Shown here piece after piece: positions 45,748-55,443 of a stretch of 64,000 nucleotides of DNA (its first letter is position 1; every line of letters starts with the position of its first letter). Source of the DNA: Roseomonas gilardii subsp. gilardii. GTDB lineage: Bacteria > Pseudomonadota > Alphaproteobacteria > Acetobacterales > Acetobacteraceae. The stretch spans positions 3,464,501 to 3,528,500 of the forward strand of contig NZ_CP095554.1 of NCBI RefSeq assembly GCF_023078375.1, written 5' to 3'. The position numbers and the translations under genes are program-made. Below the pieces are notes generated by a model that was given only the letters and a program-made list of their open reading frames with translations, made no database searches and was not told where the DNA came from.

Positions 45748-46535
45748 ATGAACGGCACGATCGAGGAGACGCCACCGCCGGAGGGCCTGCCGCCCAGCCC
45801 GGCTCCGGAGACGGAGGCGGGGCGGCCCTCGCCGGCCGCGTCGCCCTGGTCACCGGGGCCTCGCGCGGGATCGGCGCCGCCGTGGCGCTGGAACTCGGCC
45901 GGATGGGCGCGCATTGCGTGCTGGTCGCCCGCACCCAGGGCGGTCTGGAGGAGATGGACGATGCCATCCGGGAGGCTGGCGGCGAAGGCGCCACCCTCCT
46001 GCCCTTCGACCTCGCCAAGGGCGCCGAGCGGATCGATGCGGTCGGCCCCTCGATCTATGAGCGCTTCGGCCGCCTCGACATCCTGGTCCATGCCGCGGGC
46101 TCGCTCGGTACGCTGACGCCCGTGGGCCATGTCACCCCGCGCGACTGGGAGGAGGTGGTGGGGCTGAACATGACCGCCACCTGGCGGCTGATCCGTACCT
46201 GCGACCCGGTGCTGCGCGCCTCCGATGCCGGGCGCGCCGTCTTCCTCACCACCCGCCGCACGGCGGAGCCGAAAGCCTATTGGGGCGCCTATGGCGCGAC
46301 CAAGGCGGGGATGGAGCATCTGGCCCTGACCTGGGCGCAGGAAGCGGCGATCAGCCCCCTGAAGGTGAACCTGGTCGATCCCGGCGCGGTGGCGACGCGG
46401 ATGCGGGCCCGCGCCTATCCGGGCGAGGACCCCGCCACCCTGCCGCAGCCGGCGGATGTGGCCCCGGCCATCGCGGCGCTCTGCCTGCCGGAGGAGACGC
46501 GCAACGGCGCCCTGGTGCGGCTGGGCGATCGGTGA
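45748..46535 (+). pseudogene. SDR-family oxidoreductase, frameshifted near the N-terminus
   Basis: The Rossmann motif GRVALVTGASRGIGAAVALE, NAG-like HAAGSLGTL, catalytic Tyr/Lys in YGATKAG and a late DPGAVATRMRARAYPGE are all present, but this frame has no start codon; ATG 45748 (MNGTIEETPPPEGLPP) with its GAGGCCCC site lies in another frame. One additional G in the G4 run at 45819-45822 joins them as ETEAGAALAGRVALV. The gene overlaps the next by GTGA. It belongs to SDRs of unknown substrate in the purF neighbourhood. If the base is truly missing, only a truncated protein from an internal start would be made. Confidence 0.75.
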
Positions 46536-46885
46536 AGGGGCTTGCTACGGCCGGCCTCGCCGGCCTGCTGCTGGCGGGATGCGCCCGCCCGCCTCCACCC
46601 GCCCCGCCGGCCGCCCCGCCGCAAACCCTCGCCGCCGGCACGGCGGGCGGATCGGGGAGCGGTGACTGGGAGCCCGCCCCGACCACCGCCGCTCCGCTGC
46701 GGCCCCAGCGCGATAACGGACGGCGTGGCCTGAGCGTGAGCCGCTCTCCCCTGCTCTCCGGCACGGCGCGCGCGGCGCCATGGGCTGGCCGGACCGCTAC
46801 CAGGGCGACCTGGGCGGCGCGCCGTACCGGCCGCAATACTGATCGTCCGGGAAGGGGCGGAGGCCCCTACTCGGCATCCTCGTAG
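46532..46885 (+). CDS. Small lipoprotein of unknown function
   Basis: 117 residues if read as found, from a GTG start in a GTGA overlap with the SDR gene. Lipobox GLLLAGCA. Pro/Ala-rich after that. The end (GRTATRATWAARRTG...) looks less natural than another frame's GAMGWPDRYQGDLGGAPYR, which would stop at 46842; a one-base slip in the GC-rich 46740-46780 region would connect them. The final codons as read overlap the der stop by 19 bases. Confidence 0.55.
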   Translation: MKGLATAGLAGLLLAGCARPPPPAPPAAPPQTLAAGTAGGSGSGDWEPAPTTAAPLRPQRDNGRRGLSVSRSPLLSGTARAAPWAGRTATRATWAARRTGRNTDRPGRGGGPYSASS

Positions 46886-48231
46886 GGGTTGCTCGTCCCG
46901 CGCAGATGCAGGCGGATCGGCACGCCCGGCATGTCGAAGCTCTCGCGGAACAGGTTCACGAGATAACGCCTGTAATCCTCCGGCAGCAGTTCCGCCCGCG
47001 TGCCGAAGACGGTGATGGTCGGCGGCCGTGCCTTGGGCATGGTGCAGTAGCGCAGCTTCAGCCGCTTGCCGCCCACCAGCGGCGGCTGATGCTTCGCCAG
47101 CGCCTCCTCGAACCAGCGGTTCAGCGCCCCGGTCGGGATGCGGCGGTTCCAGCGCTCATAGACCTCGCGCACCGTGGGCATCAGCTTCTCCACGCCGCGC
47201 CCGGTGGCGGCGGAAAGCGGCACCACCGAGATCCCCTTCATCTGCGCCAGCGAGGCGGTGAGCACGTCCTCCAGCTTCCGCCGGGCGGCGTTGCGATCCT
47301 CCACCGCGTCCCACTTGTTGTAGGCGATCACCACCGCCCGCCCCTCGCGCTCGGCGAGGCGGGCGATGCGCAGGTCCTGCTCGTCCATGCCGAGATTGGC
47401 GTCCAGCACCAGGATCGCCACCTCGCATTCCTTCAGCGCCGCGATGGTGGCGCCGGTGGACATCTGCTCCAGCCCCTCATGCACCCGGGCGCGGCGGCGC
47501 AGCCCGGCCGTGTCCACCAGCCGCACCCTGCCGCCGGTCTCGTCCACCCATTCCGAGGCCACGGCGTCGCGGGTCAGGCCGGGCTCCGGCCCGGTGATCA
47601 TCCGTTCCTCGCCCAGCAGCGCATTCAGCAGGGTGGACTTGCCCGCATTGGGGCGGCCGACGATGGCGATGCGCAGCGGGCGGTTGCGGCGGGCCTCCTC
47701 GGTGTCGGGCTCCTCCTCGTCCTCCGCCGGCGCCCAGTCCTTCAGGCGCGCGGCCACCTCGTCATGCAGTTCGCCCCAGCCATCGCCATGCTCCGCCGAA
47801 ACCGGCAGCGGCGAGCCCAGGCCCAGCTCATAGGCTTCGAGGGCGTTGGCGGCGCCGGTGCGGCCTTCGGCCTTGTTGGCCAGCAGCAGCACGGGCCGTT
47901 CCTGCCGCCGCAGCCAGGTGGCGAAGGCGCGGTCCGAGGGGGTGAGGCCCGTCCGGGCGTCCACCACGAAGAGGATCAGGTCCGCTTCCCGCAGCGCGGC
48001 CTCGGAGGAGGCGCGCATGCGGCCGGGGATGGTATCGGGCGGCGATTCCTCCAGCCCTGCCGTGTCCACCACGGTGACGTCGATGCCGCCGATGCGGGCC
48101 TCGCCCTCCTTGCGGTCGCGGGTCACGCCCGGCGTGTCGTCCACGATCGCGGTGCGTCGGCCGACCAGCCGGTTGAACAGGCTCGACTTGCCGACATTGG
48201 GCCGTCCGAGGATCGCGATGCGCGGCTTCAT
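46867..48231 (-). CDS. der: Ribosome biogenesis GTPase Der (EngA)
   Basis: 454 residues. Two tandem GTPase domains: first GRPNVGKSSLFNRLVG (G1), DTPGVTRD (G2/G3), VVDTAGLEES; second GRPNAGKSTLLNALLG, VDTAGLRRRARVHEGLEQMS, NKWD. A C-terminal KH-like domain ends at LRGTSNPYEDAE. Der is essential for 50S subunit assembly. It follows bamB by 214 bases on the minus strand, a conserved order (TPR gene-bamB-der). Confidence 0.95.
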   Translation of the reverse strand: MKPRIAILGRPNVGKSSLFNRLVGRRTAIVDDTPGVTRDRKEGEARIGGIDVTVVDTAGLEESPPDTIPGRMRASSEAALREADLILFVVDARTGLTPSDRAFATWLRRQERPVLLLANKAEGRTGAANALEAYELGLGSPLPVSAEHGDGWGELHDEVAARLKDWAPAEDEEEPDTEEARRNRPLRIAIVGRPNAGKSTLLNALLGEERMITGPEPGLTRDAVASEWVDETGGRVRLVDTAGLRRRARVHEGLEQMSTGATIAALKECEVAILVLDANLGMDEQDLRIARLAEREGRAVVIAYNKWDAVEDRNAARRKLEDVLTASLAQMKGISVVPLSAATGRGVEKLMPTVREVYERWNRRIPTGALNRWFEEALAKHQPPLVGGKRLKLRYCTMPKARPPTITVFGTRAELLPEDYRRYLVNLFRESFDMPGVPIRLHLRGTSNPYEDAE

Positions 48232-48445
48232 GCCGTGGTCCTTATGCTCTGCGGCCGATGCCGCGCCATTCCGGAAAGCCGGTCCTGGCGCGCCGCTTCC
48301 TGATAGTCTCTTGATTCGGTGCTGCGGCCGCGCGGGACAAGGGGGATACGCGTCCCCTGCCCCGCGAAACGGGCCGCGCGCCGGGTCAGCGCGCCCGGCC
48401 CTCACACGAGCCACCCCGGCGGCATGCCGCGCAGGGGCGGCGTCC

Positions 48446-49795
48446 TCAGCCCCGCAGCGCCGCCAGGGTGCCGTCGTCGCTGAGCACGAGCACGGCGCCC
48501 CCGGCCGTGGCCGGGGCCAGGGTGACGGGGCCCGGCAGGGGCACCCGCCCGGCGATGGCGCCGTCATTGACGCCGACGATCAGCGCCTGGCCGCCGCTGC
48601 CCGGCACCAGGAGCTGCCCGTTGGCCAGCAGCGGCGCCGCGAAGCGCGCGGGCTCCGGCGCCTTCTTGTCCCCCGCCGCGGCCGGCGGGTTCAGTTCGGT
48701 GATCCAGCGCACCTGCCCGGTGTCGCGGGTCATGGCGACCAGCCGCTGCGTGGAGGAGACGAGGAAGATCCAGTCCCCCGCCACGGCCGGGGTCACGCCG
48801 CCCCCGACATTGCGCTCCCAGAGCCGCCGGCCGGAGCGGAGGTCCACCACCATGGTGGTGCCGCCCATGCCCAGCGCGATCACCCGCCCGTCCGAGATCA
48901 CCGGCAGGGCATGCACGCCCGCGATGTCGGCGATGCCACGGTCCACCCCCGGCGCGGCCGAGAGCGCCTCGGTCCAGACCACGCGGCCATCGGCGGTGCG
49001 CAGGGCAACGAGTTCGCCCGACGGGAAGCCGGCCACAAGCGTGTCGCCGTCCACCGCCGGGGCGGCGAGGCCGAGCGGCACGGCGCTCACCTGCTGTCCC
49101 TGGAAGGACCAGAGCTTGTGCCCGTCCTCGGCCGAAAGGGCGTTGAGCTGGTTGTCCAGCGTGAGGACGAAGATCCGGCCTTCCGCCACGGTGGGGGCGC
49201 CGCGCATCGGCGCGGACAGGCGCGTGCGCCAGCGCAGCTTGCCGCTGCCCGCATCCAGCGCGATGACCTCCGCCATGCCGGTGGCGATGTAGAGCGTGCC
49301 GCCATCGAAGGCGCAGCCGACGCCCAGCGCACCGACATCGTCATCCTCCGGCCGCGTGTCGAAGCGCCAGCGGCGCCCGCCCCGCGCGAGGTCCCAGGCC
49401 GAGACCAGGCCGAAGGCATCGGAGGCGAAGACCGTATCGGCCGAGGCGATGGGCCCGGAGGTCATGCGGCGGCGGAAGGCGCTGCCGGAACCGACCGAGC
49501 CGCTCCAGGCCAGCCGCAGCCCTTCCAGCCGCAGCGCGGCATGGCCGGGGGAATGGTCCAGCGTCCCGCCCGCCTGCGGCCAGGACTCGATCGGCATCGG
49601 CGGCGGCAGGTCCACCGGCCGCGCGGCCAGGGTCTCGTCCACCGAGACCGGCTTCTCCATCTCCAGCACCGAGCGCCGTTCGCCCGGCAGGATGTCCTTC
49701 CGGCTGGCGAAGATGTCGTCCAGCGTCTCGCAGCCGGCGAGCATGCCGGTCGCCGCGAGGAGGGCGGCGCGCCGCGTGATCGTCATGCGTGTCAT
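48446..49795 (-). CDS. bamB: Outer membrane protein assembly factor BamB (PQQ-like beta-propeller)
   Basis: 449 residues. Lipoprotein signal TRRAALLAATGMLAGC; then eight-bladed-propeller repeats, e.g. YIATGMAEVIALDAGSGKLRWR, VAGFPSGELVALRTADGRVVW and MVVDLRSGRRLWE. BamB supports the BAM complex that folds outer-membrane beta-barrels. It begins in an ATGA overlap with the TPR gene. The sequence W-x-L/V-AxDxxxGxxxW recurs. Confidence 0.9.
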   Translation of the reverse strand: MTRMTITRRAALLAATGMLAGCETLDDIFASRKDILPGERRSVLEMEKPVSVDETLAARPVDLPPPMPIESWPQAGGTLDHSPGHAALRLEGLRLAWSGSVGSGSAFRRRMTSGPIASADTVFASDAFGLVSAWDLARGGRRWRFDTRPEDDDVGALGVGCAFDGGTLYIATGMAEVIALDAGSGKLRWRTRLSAPMRGAPTVAEGRIFVLTLDNQLNALSAEDGHKLWSFQGQQVSAVPLGLAAPAVDGDTLVAGFPSGELVALRTADGRVVWTEALSAAPGVDRGIADIAGVHALPVISDGRVIALGMGGTTMVVDLRSGRRLWERNVGGGVTPAVAGDWIFLVSSTQRLVAMTRDTGQVRWITELNPPAAAGDKKAPEPARFAAPLLANGQLLVPGSGGQALIVGVNDGAIAGRVPLPGPVTLAPATAGGAVLVLSDDGTLAALRG

Positions 49796-50478
49796 CCCTC
49801 TAGTCCCGCCGCCAGCCGCGCCGCGCGGTCGCGGAGGCCCTGCGGCGCCGTCTCATCCGCGGCCAGCGCCTGGAAGGTCTTGCGCGCCTCGTCCTTCTGC
49901 CCCTGCCGCAGCGCCACCAGCCCCTGCATCTCCTGGGCCGAGTAGCGCCAGGGCTTCGTGGCGCCGGAAAGCGGCGCGACCCGGCTGGCCAGGGCGCCCG
50001 GGTCCTCGGAGTCGAGGCCGTGCATCACCCACATCAGCGAGGCGAGCTCGCGGTAGACCTCCCCGGCCTTCGGGTCCTGCGCCACGGCGTCCCAGAGCGC
50101 CAGGGCGGCGGCGCGGTCCCCGGCCTCCGCCTTCAACGCGGCGGCCCGCAGCCGCGCCAGGGTGCGGTAGCCCTCGGGCGCCCCGGACGCGATCCGGGCG
50201 AAGCGTTCGCCGAGCGCGGCGGGGTCGGCGCCCGGCTGCTCGGCGGCGCGGCTGGTCTCCAGGAACAGTGCGGCGGCCTGCTCGGACTGGCGCGACTGGT
50301 ACCAGCGCCAGCCCTGCCAGCCGCCGGCGCCCAGGGCCGCCACCAGGGCCACGACTCCCAGGGCGCTGCCCCAGCGCAGGGCGAGGCGGCGCATGCGCTC
50401 GGCGCGCACTTCCTCCTGAAGTTCGTCGAAGATATCGGACAAGGCGGTCCCGTCCCCCAGGCAAAGGCGGCGGTCCAT
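49792..50478 (-). CDS. TPR-like membrane protein (YfgM-type)
   Basis: 228 residues if started at ATG 50478; a TTG at 50442 gives SDIFDELQEEVRAER, which is where members of this family usually begin, and may be the true start. One membrane helix (WGSALGVVALVAALGAGGW, ~35-53), then a periplasmic helical region with TPR-like packing: EQAAALFLETSRAAEQPG, LRAAALKAEAGDRAAALALW and LVALRQGQKDEARKTFQAL. In E. coli YfgM interacts with PpiD at the Sec translocon. Here it is in operon with bamB and der. Confidence 0.8.
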   Translation of the reverse strand: MDRRLCLGDGTALSDIFDELQEEVRAERMRRLALRWGSALGVVALVAALGAGGWQGWRWYQSRQSEQAAALFLETSRAAEQPGADPAALGERFARIASGAPEGYRTLARLRAAALKAEAGDRAAALALWDAVAQDPKAGEVYRELASLMWVMHGLDSEDPGALASRVAPLSGATKPWRYSAQEMQGLVALRQGQKDEARKTFQALAADETAPQGLRDRAARLAAGLEG

Positions 50479-50689
50479 ATACCCTCCATCCCCCGGCCCG
50501 TTAAGCCCGGCCGGCCTCGCCTCCCCCATCCATGCCCCGCGCCTCCTCCGAAGGTGAGGCCCCGCGATGCTGGACAGGCCGGGGTGGAGGGGGCTACCCG
50601 GATCATCGCTTGTCCCCGCAGCCGGAAGACCCACCCTTGGCCTGGCCATCCCGCGAACCATGCGCCGGGCCGTCCCGCCCGGCCCGCGG

Positions 50690-52135
50690 ATGACCGCCCG
50701 CCTCCATGAATGCCCGGATTGCGGGCTGCGCCTGCGCCTGCCTGCGCTCGATCCCGGGATGGAGGCCCGCTGCCCCCGCTGCGCGCGGGTGCTGCGGCGG
50801 CACCGGGTGAATGCCTTCTCCGCCCCGCTGGCCCTGTCGCTGGCCGGCCTCTTCCTCTACGCGATGATCCTCACCATGCCCTTCCTGGGCCTGAACCTGC
50901 TGGGGCGGGAACGGGTGAGCCTCGTGGATTCGGGGGTCTTCTCCTTTGCCCAGGATGGGTACTGGAGCCTGGCTGGGCTGGTCTTCCTGGTGCTCGTCGT
51001 GGTGCCCGGGCTGCAGCTCATACTGCTGCCCACGGTGATCCTGGGCCTTCACATGCGCGCCCCGCCCTCAGGCATGCACCGGCTGTTCCGCTGGTACATG
51101 GCGCTCGACGCCTGGATGATGGTCGAGGTTTTCCTGTTCGGCGCCCTGGTCTCTTACACCAGGCTGGTGGATCTCGCGCATGTGGAGATCGGCCCCTCCG
51201 CCTATGGCATCGCCGCGCTGTCCCTGGTGCTGGTGGCGCGTAACGCCTCGCTGGAGCCGCAGGTGGTCTGGGACCGGCTGGAGGAACGCGGCCTGGTCGC
51301 CGATCCCGCCGCCATTCGGCGCGGGGAAACCGGACCCGGCGCCCCGCCCCGCGCCTTTCGGGCCGAGAGCGTGGCGGCGCCCGCGCCCGGGACGGCCGCC
51401 CCGGGAAATGCCGCCGGCGGAACCACGCTGATCGCCTGCCACCGCTGCCACCGCCTGGACCGGGTGCGGCCGGGCGCGCCCTGCCCGCGCTGCGGCAGCC
51501 GGCTGCACCATCGCAAGCCGCACAGCATCAGCCGAAGCTGGGCCCTGGTGGTGGCCGCCTTCATCCTCTACCTCCCGGCCAACTATTATCCGGTGATGCG
51601 GATCGTGACGCTGGGCCAGGGCGGGCCGCACACCATCCTGGGCGGGGTCATCGAATTCCTGGAGACGGGCTTCTGGCCGCTCGCCCTCATCATCTTCCTG
51701 GCCAGCGTCGCGGTGCCGATGCTCAAGCTGGTCGGGCTGATGGTCATGCTCACCAGCATCCGCCGCCGCTCCGCCCGCCACCTGCTGCGCCGCACCCAGC
51801 TCTACCGGCTGGTGGAGGCGATCGGGCGCTGGTCGATGATCGATGTCTTCGTGGTCTGCGTGCTGATCGCCCTGGTCCGCTTCGGCGTGCTGGCCGAGAT
51901 CACCGCCCAGGTCGGCGCCGCCTGCTTCGCCGGCGTGGTGGTCGTGACCATGGTGGCGGCCGAATGCTTCGACCCGCGCCTGATGTGGGATGCCGCCGGC
52001 TCCCCGGCCCAGGATCCCGACATGCCCCGGCGCTGGCGTGACGAGGCCAGGGCGGTCGCCTCGCAGGATGGTCCCGCACACTCCTCCTCTTCCACCGGCC
52101 CCGGCGAGGCCGCCAACCAGCACGGAGCCGCATGA
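50690..52135 (+). CDS. pqiA: Intermembrane lipid transport protein PqiA
   Basis: 481 residues. Two repeats, each with a zinc-ribbon pair and four membrane helices: repeat 1 has HECPDCGLRLRLPALDPG and RCPRCARVL; repeat 2 has LIACHRCHRLDRVRPGAPCPRCGS. Membrane segments include LSLAGLFLYAMILTMPFLGLN. ATG 50690 is chosen since family proteins start at the first CxxC; ATG 50660 is possible. PqiA is the inner-membrane component of the PqiABC system. Overlaps pqiB (ATGA). Confidence 0.88.
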   Translation: MTARLHECPDCGLRLRLPALDPGMEARCPRCARVLRRHRVNAFSAPLALSLAGLFLYAMILTMPFLGLNLLGRERVSLVDSGVFSFAQDGYWSLAGLVFLVLVVVPGLQLILLPTVILGLHMRAPPSGMHRLFRWYMALDAWMMVEVFLFGALVSYTRLVDLAHVEIGPSAYGIAALSLVLVARNASLEPQVVWDRLEERGLVADPAAIRRGETGPGAPPRAFRAESVAAPAPGTAAPGNAAGGTTLIACHRCHRLDRVRPGAPCPRCGSRLHHRKPHSISRSWALVVAAFILYLPANYYPVMRIVTLGQGGPHTILGGVIEFLETGFWPLALIIFLASVAVPMLKLVGLMVMLTSIRRRSARHLLRRTQLYRLVEAIGRWSMIDVFVVCVLIALVRFGVLAEITAQVGAACFAGVVVVTMVAAECFDPRLMWDAAGSPAQDPDMPRRWRDEARAVASQDGPAHSSSSTGPGEAANQHGAA

Positions 52136-53862
52136 GCGGAACAGAACCACCCTCCGGCGGCATGTCGCGCGAACCGATCCCCGGCCAGAGCCCCGACAGC
52201 CCACGCGAGGCACGCATCCGTCACCGCCGCTTTTCCGCGATCTGGCTGATCCCGATCGTGGCGGCGCTGGTCACCGGTTATCTCGGCTGGCGCACCTTCT
52301 CCGACCGCGGGCCGCTGATCACCGTCAGCTTCGGCAACGCGGACGGGCTGACCGCCGGGCAGACGCCGGTGCGCTACAAATCCGTGCAGGTCGGCATGGT
52401 GGAAGCCATCCATCTCACCGAGGACCTCCGGCGCGTGGAGACCCGGATCCGCATGGACCGGGCGGTCGGCGACCATATCAGCGACCATAGCCGCTTCTGG
52501 GTGGTGCGGCCGCGCTTCACCGGCGCCAGTGTTTCCGGCCTGGAGACCATCGTGTCCGGCAGCTACATCGAGTTCGACCCGGGCGAGCCGGGCACGCAGC
52601 AGCGCCGCTTCACCGGGCTGGAGAACCCGCCCGGCCGCCGCTCCGACGAACCGGGCCGCGACTTCGTCCTGCGGGCGCGGCGCCTGGGCCCGATCGACCG
52701 GGGCTCGCCGGTCTTCTTCCGCGATGTCGAGGTCGGGCAGGTGCTCAGCTACAACCCGCCCGGGATCGACGGCAGCTTCACCCTGCACATCTTCGTGCGC
52801 GCGCCCTACAGTGACTATGTCCGCAAGGGCTCCCGCTTCTGGAACGCCTCCGGCGTCAATCTCCGCCTGGGCGCCGAGGGCGTGCGGCTGGAACTGGAAA
52901 GCGCCCGGGCGCTGCTCGCCGGCGGCATCGCCTTCGACACCCCGTCGCAGTTGCGCGACCAGCCGCCGGCGCCGGAGGAGGAGAGCTTCACCCTCTACAG
53001 CGACCTGGAATCCGCCATCGCCGCGACCTCGGAGAACCGGCTCGCCTTCCTGGTCTATTTCGACGGATCGGTGCGCGGCCTCTCGCCCGGCGCACCGGCA
53101 CTGCTGCGCGGCATCCGGATCGGCAGCGTCCTCGACGTCAACCTGGAATACGACCAGCAGGAGGACCACTTCCGGGTGCCTGTGCATATCGCCATCGAGC
53201 CGGACCGCATTTCCTTCCCCGCCGGCCGCCCGACGCGGGAGGTGCGCGCCATGGCCGAGGAGATGGTGGCCAAGGGGCTGCGCGCCCAGCTCATCAGCGG
53301 CAGCCTGCTCACCGGGCAGCTCGTCGTCTCCATGGACTTCATGCCGGATGCCCCGCCCGCCCAGGTGCGCATGCAGGGCGAGGAGATCGTGCTGCCCAGC
53401 ATCGGCGGCGGCACCGACAACATCATGGCGGCGGTCAGCAACATCGCGGGCAAGCTCGACCGCTTCCCGATCGAGGAGATCGGCCGGAACCTGAACGGTG
53501 CCCTGGCCTCGGTGAACGGGGTGGTCGGCGGGCCGGAGCTGCGCAACGCCCTCAACGCGCTCAGCAGCAGCCTGGGCTCGGCGCGCGACCTGATCCGCAA
53601 GGCCGATGGCGGCATGACACCGCTGCTGCGCCGCCTGCCCGCCATCGCCGACAACCTCGACCAGACGGTGGCCCACGCCAGCACCGCCATCCGCTCCATC
53701 GAACGCGGCTATGGCGGCGATTCCGAGGTGAACCGCGAGATGGAACGCCTGATGTCGCAGCTCACCGACACCGCCCGTTCCATCCGCCTGCTGGCCGATT
53801 TCCTGAACCGGCATCCGGAGGCGCTGATCCGCGGCCGGACCGGCGCCGCCACCGAGCGATAG
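52132..53862 (+). CDS. pqiB: MCE-domain protein PqiB
   Basis: 576 residues. N-terminal membrane anchor (RFSAIWLIPIVAALVTGYLG), followed by three MCE domains (each begins like GPLITVSFGNADGLTAGQTP or AFLVYFDGSVRGLSPGAPAL, with VRYKSVQVG or VFFRDVEVGQVL), then a long helical C-terminus (NLNGALASVNGVVGG...). In E. coli PqiB forms a hexameric syringe-like tube reaching across the periplasm for lipid transport. Confidence 0.93.
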   Translation: MSGTEPPSGGMSREPIPGQSPDSPREARIRHRRFSAIWLIPIVAALVTGYLGWRTFSDRGPLITVSFGNADGLTAGQTPVRYKSVQVGMVEAIHLTEDLRRVETRIRMDRAVGDHISDHSRFWVVRPRFTGASVSGLETIVSGSYIEFDPGEPGTQQRRFTGLENPPGRRSDEPGRDFVLRARRLGPIDRGSPVFFRDVEVGQVLSYNPPGIDGSFTLHIFVRAPYSDYVRKGSRFWNASGVNLRLGAEGVRLELESARALLAGGIAFDTPSQLRDQPPAPEEESFTLYSDLESAIAATSENRLAFLVYFDGSVRGLSPGAPALLRGIRIGSVLDVNLEYDQQEDHFRVPVHIAIEPDRISFPAGRPTREVRAMAEEMVAKGLRAQLISGSLLTGQLVVSMDFMPDAPPAQVRMQGEEIVLPSIGGGTDNIMAAVSNIAGKLDRFPIEEIGRNLNGALASVNGVVGGPELRNALNALSSSLGSARDLIRKADGGMTPLLRRLPAIADNLDQTVAHASTAIRSIERGYGGDSEVNREMERLMSQLTDTARSIRLLADFLNRHPEALIRGRTGAATER

Positions 53863-53878
53863 GAGCGGAGCCGCCCCC

Positions 53879-54511
53879 ATGCCCCATCCCCTCACCCGCC
53901 GCCGCCTCGGCGCCCTGCTCCCCGCCACCCTGGCGGCCACGGGCATGCTGGCGGGCTGCGCCTCGCCCAGCCCGGCCTATTACCGCCTCTCCGCCCTGCC
54001 GGGCCCGGCCCTGCCGGGGAGAGGGAGGCAGATCCAGCTTCGCCGCGTCGGCATCCCCGGCTATCTCGACCGCCCCGGGCTGGTCCGGGCGCGGGAGGGC
54101 GGGCGCCTGGCCGTGGCCGATGCGGAAAGCTGGGCCGAGCCCTTCGGCGACATGGTGACGCGCGTGCTGGCCGGGAATCTCGCCCTGCGCCTGCCGGAGG
54201 ATTCGGTGGCGGCCGAGGGCGACGCGCTGCGGATGCCGGCGAACATCCTGGCCGAGGTGCAGATCCAGCGCTTCGAGGCCGGGCCGGACGGCGTGGTGGA
54301 CCTCACCGCCCAGGTGGCCGTGCACCCCCGCAACCGGGAGGCCGCCGGCAGCCGGACGCTGCGCTTCCGCGTGCCTTCCGGCGCCGGGTCGGGAACGGGG
54401 CCGGATGCGCCCGGGGTGGTGGCCGCGATGGACCAGGCCCTCGGCCAGCTCGGCGATTCCCTGGCCGGGATGATCGCCGCCATGCCCATGGCGGCATCCA
54501 CCGCCCGTTAA
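53879..54511 (+). CDS. pqiC: PqiC-family lipoprotein (ABC-type transport auxiliary)
   Basis: 210 residues. Lipobox GMLAGCAS; the mature protein has the YmbA/PqiC fold: YYRLSALPGPALPGRG, IQLRRVGIPGYLDRPGLVR and the late VAAMDQALGQLGDSLAGMI. This outer-membrane lipoprotein docks the PqiB tube. It completes pqiA-pqiB-pqiC. Confidence 0.88.
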   Translation: MPHPLTRRRLGALLPATLAATGMLAGCASPSPAYYRLSALPGPALPGRGRQIQLRRVGIPGYLDRPGLVRAREGGRLAVADAESWAEPFGDMVTRVLAGNLALRLPEDSVAAEGDALRMPANILAEVQIQRFEAGPDGVVDLTAQVAVHPRNREAAGSRTLRFRVPSGAGSGTGPDAPGVVAAMDQALGQLGDSLAGMIAAMPMAASTAR

Positions 54512-54535
54512 TCCCCGCCGGCGCAGGATGCAGGC

Positions 54536-54895
54536 GTGCGCCCGCTCCTGCTGCTCCCCCTGCTGATCCTTCCCCTGGCTGGCTGCGACGCCTTCTGGGG
54601 CCCCTTCGCCGCGGCCAATGTCGCCTCGCTGACCACGACCGGGCGCGCGGTGCCGGATCTCTTCGTGTCGGCCATCACCGGCAAGGACTGCTCGATCGCT
54701 CATCTGGACGCCGGCGAGAAACGCTATTGCCGGCGCGATCCCCTGCCGCCTGTGGGGGCGGTCTGCACGCGCTCCCTGGGCTCGGTGGATTGCTGGGAAG
54801 GCCCGCCGCCGGGCATGCCGCCGCAGCGCCCGCTGGGCGACGCGCCTCCCGCCCCGCCCCGGCCGCCCGAGCCCTGGCCGCTGCGGAGCCTCTGA
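54536..54895 (+). CDS. Small lipoprotein of unknown function
   Basis: 119 residues from a GTG start. Lipobox LILPLAGC (~12-17), a middle GPFAAANVASLTTTGRAVPDL and KDCSIAHLDAGEKRYCRR with paired cysteines, and a Pro-rich tail. The short distance after pqiC (24 bases) suggests cotranscription. Similar 'DCSIA(Y/H)..GE.YC' lipoproteins are common in Acetobacteraceae but without assigned function. Confidence 0.65.
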   Translation: MRPLLLLPLLILPLAGCDAFWGPFAAANVASLTTTGRAVPDLFVSAITGKDCSIAHLDAGEKRYCRRDPLPPVGAVCTRSLGSVDCWEGPPPGMPPQRPLGDAPPAPPRPPEPWPLRSL

Positions 54896-54975
54896 AACCG
54901 GTCTTCCCCTGGGCCCCGCCCCTGGCCACAGCCGCCATCCCGGGGTCCAATGCCGGGAATCGCGAGGAACAGACC

Positions 54976-55361
54976 ATGACGGATTTCACCTGGGACCACC
55001 TGCACCTGCGCAGCCCTGACCCCGAGTCCACGGCACGCTATTTCCACGAGATGTTCGGCGCGACCGAGACCGGGCGCGTGGAGAATGGTGGCGCGCTGCG
55101 CGTGATGCTCGACCTGGCGGGGCTGCCGCTCTTCGTCGAGCAAGTTCCGCCCGGCACCGCCGCACCGCCGGAGCCCCCTTCCTCGGGCTGGAGCATGTCG
55201 GCCTGCGGGTGAAGGACCTTGACGCCACCGCCGCCGCGCTGAGGGCCAAGGGGGCCCGCTTCGTGGTGGAGCCGCACTCGCCCCGCCCCGGGCTGAAGAT
55301 CGCCTTCCTGGAAGGGCCGGAGAAGCTGCGGATCGAGCTGCTGGAGCGCGCTGCGGCCTGA
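54976..55361 (+). pseudogene. Glyoxalase/VOC-family protein, frameshifted in this sequence
   Basis: Starts at ATG 54976 (MTDFTWDHLHLRSPDPESTA) with metal-ligand His and continues to VEQVPPGTAAPPEP; then the C5 run at 55174-55178 (six expected) shifts the frame. The other frame continues FLGLEHVGLRVKDLDATAAA and FLEGPEKLRIELLERAAA (with C-terminal Glu ligand), stopping at 55361. Both halves form one vicinal-oxygen-chelate unit. The pattern matches the losses in dsbD and the SDR gene. Enzyme activity is unknown. Confidence 0.8.
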
Positions 55362-55390
55362 TCCCCACGCGGTACGGGGCGGGCATTTCA

Positions 55391-55418
55391 TTGGCGTAAC
55401 GCAACTTCTGCGTGCTAT
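55391..55418 (+). promoter_or_regulatory. Possible promoter of the carbonic anhydrase gene
   Basis: TTGGCG (55391-55396) and TGCTAT (55413-55418) with a 16-base spacer, in the 5' region of the carbonic anhydrase gene and upstream of the 13-bp tandem repeats. The -10 match is weak. Confidence 0.3.
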
Positions 55419-55443
55419 CCCGGACTTCGGCCGGAATTGCGCC

